This document shows positions 61,710-64,000 of a stretch of 64,000 bases of DNA, piece by piece; position 1 is the stretch's first letter, and each line of letters opens with the position of its first letter. The stretch covers positions 137,104,242 through 137,168,241 of the forward strand of contig NC_133123.1 of NCBI RefSeq assembly GCF_033568475.1, written 5' to 3'. The stretch is from Henckelia pumila. Lineage: Eukaryota > Streptophyta > Magnoliopsida > Lamiales > Gesneriaceae. Position numbers and translations under genes: made by a program. The notes below the pieces were generated by a model. That model did no database searches. It worked only from the letters and a program-made list of their open reading frames with translations, and was not told the origin of the DNA.

Positions 61710-63611
61710 TGTAAGGCCCCGAAATTAATTATTTCGAGATTAACAGAGTTGAATTATTATCTATTTTGGAATTAGTGGAAATTAATTGAGCCGGGATTGA
61801 ATTGATTTATTTGGAGTTTCAGGGGCCAAATTGCAATATTGTAGGGTTGGACTTAGTCAAAGAATGTGATTATTATTATTATTATTATTGTTGTCACCTC
61901 TCTCTCCCCTCATTCCTCATCCCCTCCATCTCGCCTAGAGCCTAGAGAAAGCCATGGAAATGGTTCCAAGCTTTTCTTCCGTCCGATTCGCTCGATCCGA
62001 CCGTTAGATTTCAGATTCGAGTTGAGGTTCACGATCACCGCAACGAGGGCGTCGATTTGACGTAAGTTTTGCTACGATCCACGAACTTTGAATTTTGTTG
62101 GGTTGTCAGAATTTGATAATTTTCGGGTATGTTGTGCTTGAGCTAGCATAGATCGTGTATTCGTAGTCGGTTTGGAAAAAAAACGAAGTTTGGATTTTAT
62201 ATGAATTTTTAGGCTTAAATTCGAAAATGAGTCTTTGGATTTTGTTGGATTTTGTTGTGTTTTGATGGATTGGAAGATGATATGAGTTGTTTTGAATGGT
62301 TTATGATGTTGTTGATTTTTGGTTTGACCGTTATAGCCGTTTTGCCGTCGAAATCGAGTTTTGGGTTATCAGTTGTTTGTTTGGTTCAATTCCGGGTTTG
62401 TTTGAGTAGTTGGATTGACACCGAATCCGTATATTCTTCATTTTCAGATTTGGATTGGAGTTTCGGGTTTGGATCGAACTTGGAAGTTGAATCGAATCGA
62501 GAGTTGGAGACGATTTGAATCCTCGACGGACTTGAAAGGTAAAAGATGACATTGATTCGAATGGGGTTGAATACTCGAGTTCGATTGACTCTCGAGCCCC
62601 GAAAATCACATACTTCATGTTAATTGCTTGTGTGAACTTGATTGATTAATTATTTACACTTGCATTCATATTGAGCCGATTATTCGATTTGTTTTGAAGA
62701 TAGATGTTTTAGGGAGCTATATTGAAGTGGCTTTGGATTTCGAGTTTTTCCAAGTGCCAGAATACTTCTTATAGTTGCTCTGAAGTCTAGGGGTTGAGTT
62801 GAACGACATCCACCCCGAATGGGTGTGTCGGTGAGTTGTTGTGAAGACTTGGCCCCGGGATCCCAATCGAGTACCGATTGATATTCGATTATCCGATTAG
62901 ATAATCCCGAGTTTTGAAGTCATGCATTCATTCATTCTCATTTTGATTTGTTATTGATTATTACAATTCAATCTGAGGTGTTTATCTGATATTACATGTC
63001 TGTCCCTTTTACTAAGAAATTATATTTCTAACCGGTTTATCCGGCTGTGTCTTTGTTTGTATGTGTACTTGGCAACAGGAGGATCAAAAGCTGGACTGAG
63101 TCGTCTTGGTTAGCTTGGGGTGAGATTGATAGAAGTGAGACTTCGCGTCGTAGGGTCGAGTTTGTTGAACTTGTATTAGTTTTGCTGAGTCTTTTGAACT
63201 CTATTTTAGAACTCGACTTTTGGTTGTAATTGTTGGGCAGAGCTTAGAACCCGTTGTATGTTCTAAATATGGATTTGTATTGTATTTAAGTCTTGAAATA
63301 TCTAGAATTTCCTTTGTTGATTTTTTCCCAGGCTCTCCCTCCCTTTCTGTCCATTTTGCCTGCGCGCGGGCGAGGAGCCTGGAGAGGCTCGGGAGTTTTT
63401 GCCCGCGCGCGCGTGAGCTCTCCTCTCGCGCGGGCGTTAGCATTTCCGCGAGCCTCTGCTCGCGTAGCCTGCGCGCGCGCGAGGTGATGACCTCGCGCGG
63501 GCGCGAGGCTCTCTTTAAAAAAAAAAAAAAAATTGATTCGATTTTACGCGGCTTTTCGTGTTCGATTTTGTGTGATTATTCGAGAATAGAAGATTAAAAA
63601 CGGGGTCTCAC

Positions 63612-63612
<1 letters not shown>
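61710..63612 (+). repeat. 3' LTR of element D (LTR D2), 1903 bp
   Basis: TGTAAGGCCCCG ... ACGGGGTCTCACA. It keeps the 42 bp segment missing from LTR D1 and has a longer internal ATT run (61868-61889). GC-rich array at 63358-63512, rearranged relative to D1, followed by a pure A-tract (63516-63532). Confidence 0.93.
63358..63532 (+). repeat. GC-rich inverted-repeat region of LTR D2 with A-tract
   Basis: Same CG-rich arms as LTR D1 but with different segment order and lengths. It is therefore the fastest-changing part of the LTR, by rearrangement rather than point change. Confidence 0.8.

Positions 63613-63643
<31 letters not shown>
63613..63643. repeat. AAT microsatellite, right block
   Basis: About ten AAT units directly after element D. 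Together with 53816-53932 and 55265-55371 it forms one original microsatellite split by two insertions. Confidence 0.93.
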
Positions 63644-64000
63644 GTGTTATTTACACTCCAATTTTTGTTAAACACACTTCATTCATTACTGTTGTACTAC
63701 AAGTTGACTATATTACCCTTTAATAATTTTAGTAAATTCTCAATATACTCTCATAAATTCCTAAAATAAGTTTTCTAAACTTTAACCATTCAAAATATTA
63801 TAGTTATATTTGTCAATATTGTTAAATATTATAGAATACAAACAAATTATAAAAAATTATTGATCAAAATAATGTTCATTATTATGTTGTATTTCAAATT
63901 TTTGAAAAAATAAAAAAAGATAATATTTCATTCTTATTTTTGTCATAATTTATGCTAATTTTTATTTTTAACTTTAAAACTCAAACTTTTAATTTAATCA
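63644..64000. other. AT-rich intergenic DNA
   Basis: I see no gene or mobile element in these last bases, only AT-rich sequence with short poly-A runs. Confidence 0.5.

Larger units (their letters stand above)
55372..63612 (+). mobile_element. Element D: complete but coding-dead Tekay-like retrotransposon, 8241 bp
   Basis: LTR D1 (55372-57222), primer site, a 4.49 kb internal region, polypurine tract and LTR D2 (61710-63612). The flanks read ATAAT on both sides (55367-55371 and 63613-63617), within an AAT repeat. I count about 36 substitutions between the LTRs outside the GC-rich array (about 2%), plus indels, so the insertion is young although the coding region is thoroughly decayed. Confidence 0.93.

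Overview
This window is plant nuclear DNA, most likely from a eudicot. The evidence is GT-AG introns in two multi-exon genes, plant-specific gene families (an ABCG25-type ABA exporter, a DUF688 protein, a BRAT1/At1g05910-type bromodomain AAA ATPase), Ty3/gypsy LTR retrotransposons of the Tekay (chromovirus) and Tat lineages, MITEs, and long AAT/ATT microsatellites. The species cannot be named from the sequence alone.

Layout. (1) 1-30227 is a nested retrotransposon stack. The outermost host is element E, a Tat-lineage element on the minus strand (25220-30227, continuing left of the window). Its integrase gene is interrupted by element B, a Tekay-like family arranged as a tandem LTR-internal-LTR-internal-LTR (1538-25219). 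B is itself interrupted twice. Element A (minus strand, only its 5' LTR, primer site and first gag codons visible, 1-1537) sits in the first B LTR. Element C (10316-19331, flanked by CTATG duplications) sits in the second B internal region and is nearly intact. (2) 30228-53815 is the gene island. It holds a DUF688 gene (minus), a Mutator-type MITE, a ~0.94 kb fold-back palindrome, an ABCG25 orthologue (plus, 3 coding exons, 651 aa) and a BRAT1/ATAD2-like gene (minus, 10 coding exons, 1198 aa). The last two converge tail to tail with 246 bp between stop codons. (3) 53816-63643 is one AAT microsatellite split by two insertions: a solo LTR of family A (53933-55264) and a complete but coding-dead element D (55372-63612).

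How it fits together. ABCG25 would export abscisic acid across the plasma membrane, and ABRE-like sites lie in its upstream region. BRAT1-type proteins read acetylated histones and oppose silencing. Elements B and D have young-looking LTR pairs (about 2% divergence by eye for D), yet their gag-pol is ruined throughout. This suggests they were mobilised in trans by relatives such as C. C itself carries one amber codon in reverse transcriptase and a D-to-N change at the first integrase catalytic position.

The least expected pattern is in the LTRs of B, C and D. Otherwise dissimilar, they share an ordered set of non-coding modules: a GTAAGTTT donor-like site, a GGGATCCCAA block, a pyrimidine-rich stretch ending in CAG, a GC-rich inverted-repeat array, a TTTAAAAAA tract and the primer site. 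This fits an LTR-borne leader intron followed by structured RNA. It is a hypothesis from reading and has not been tested.
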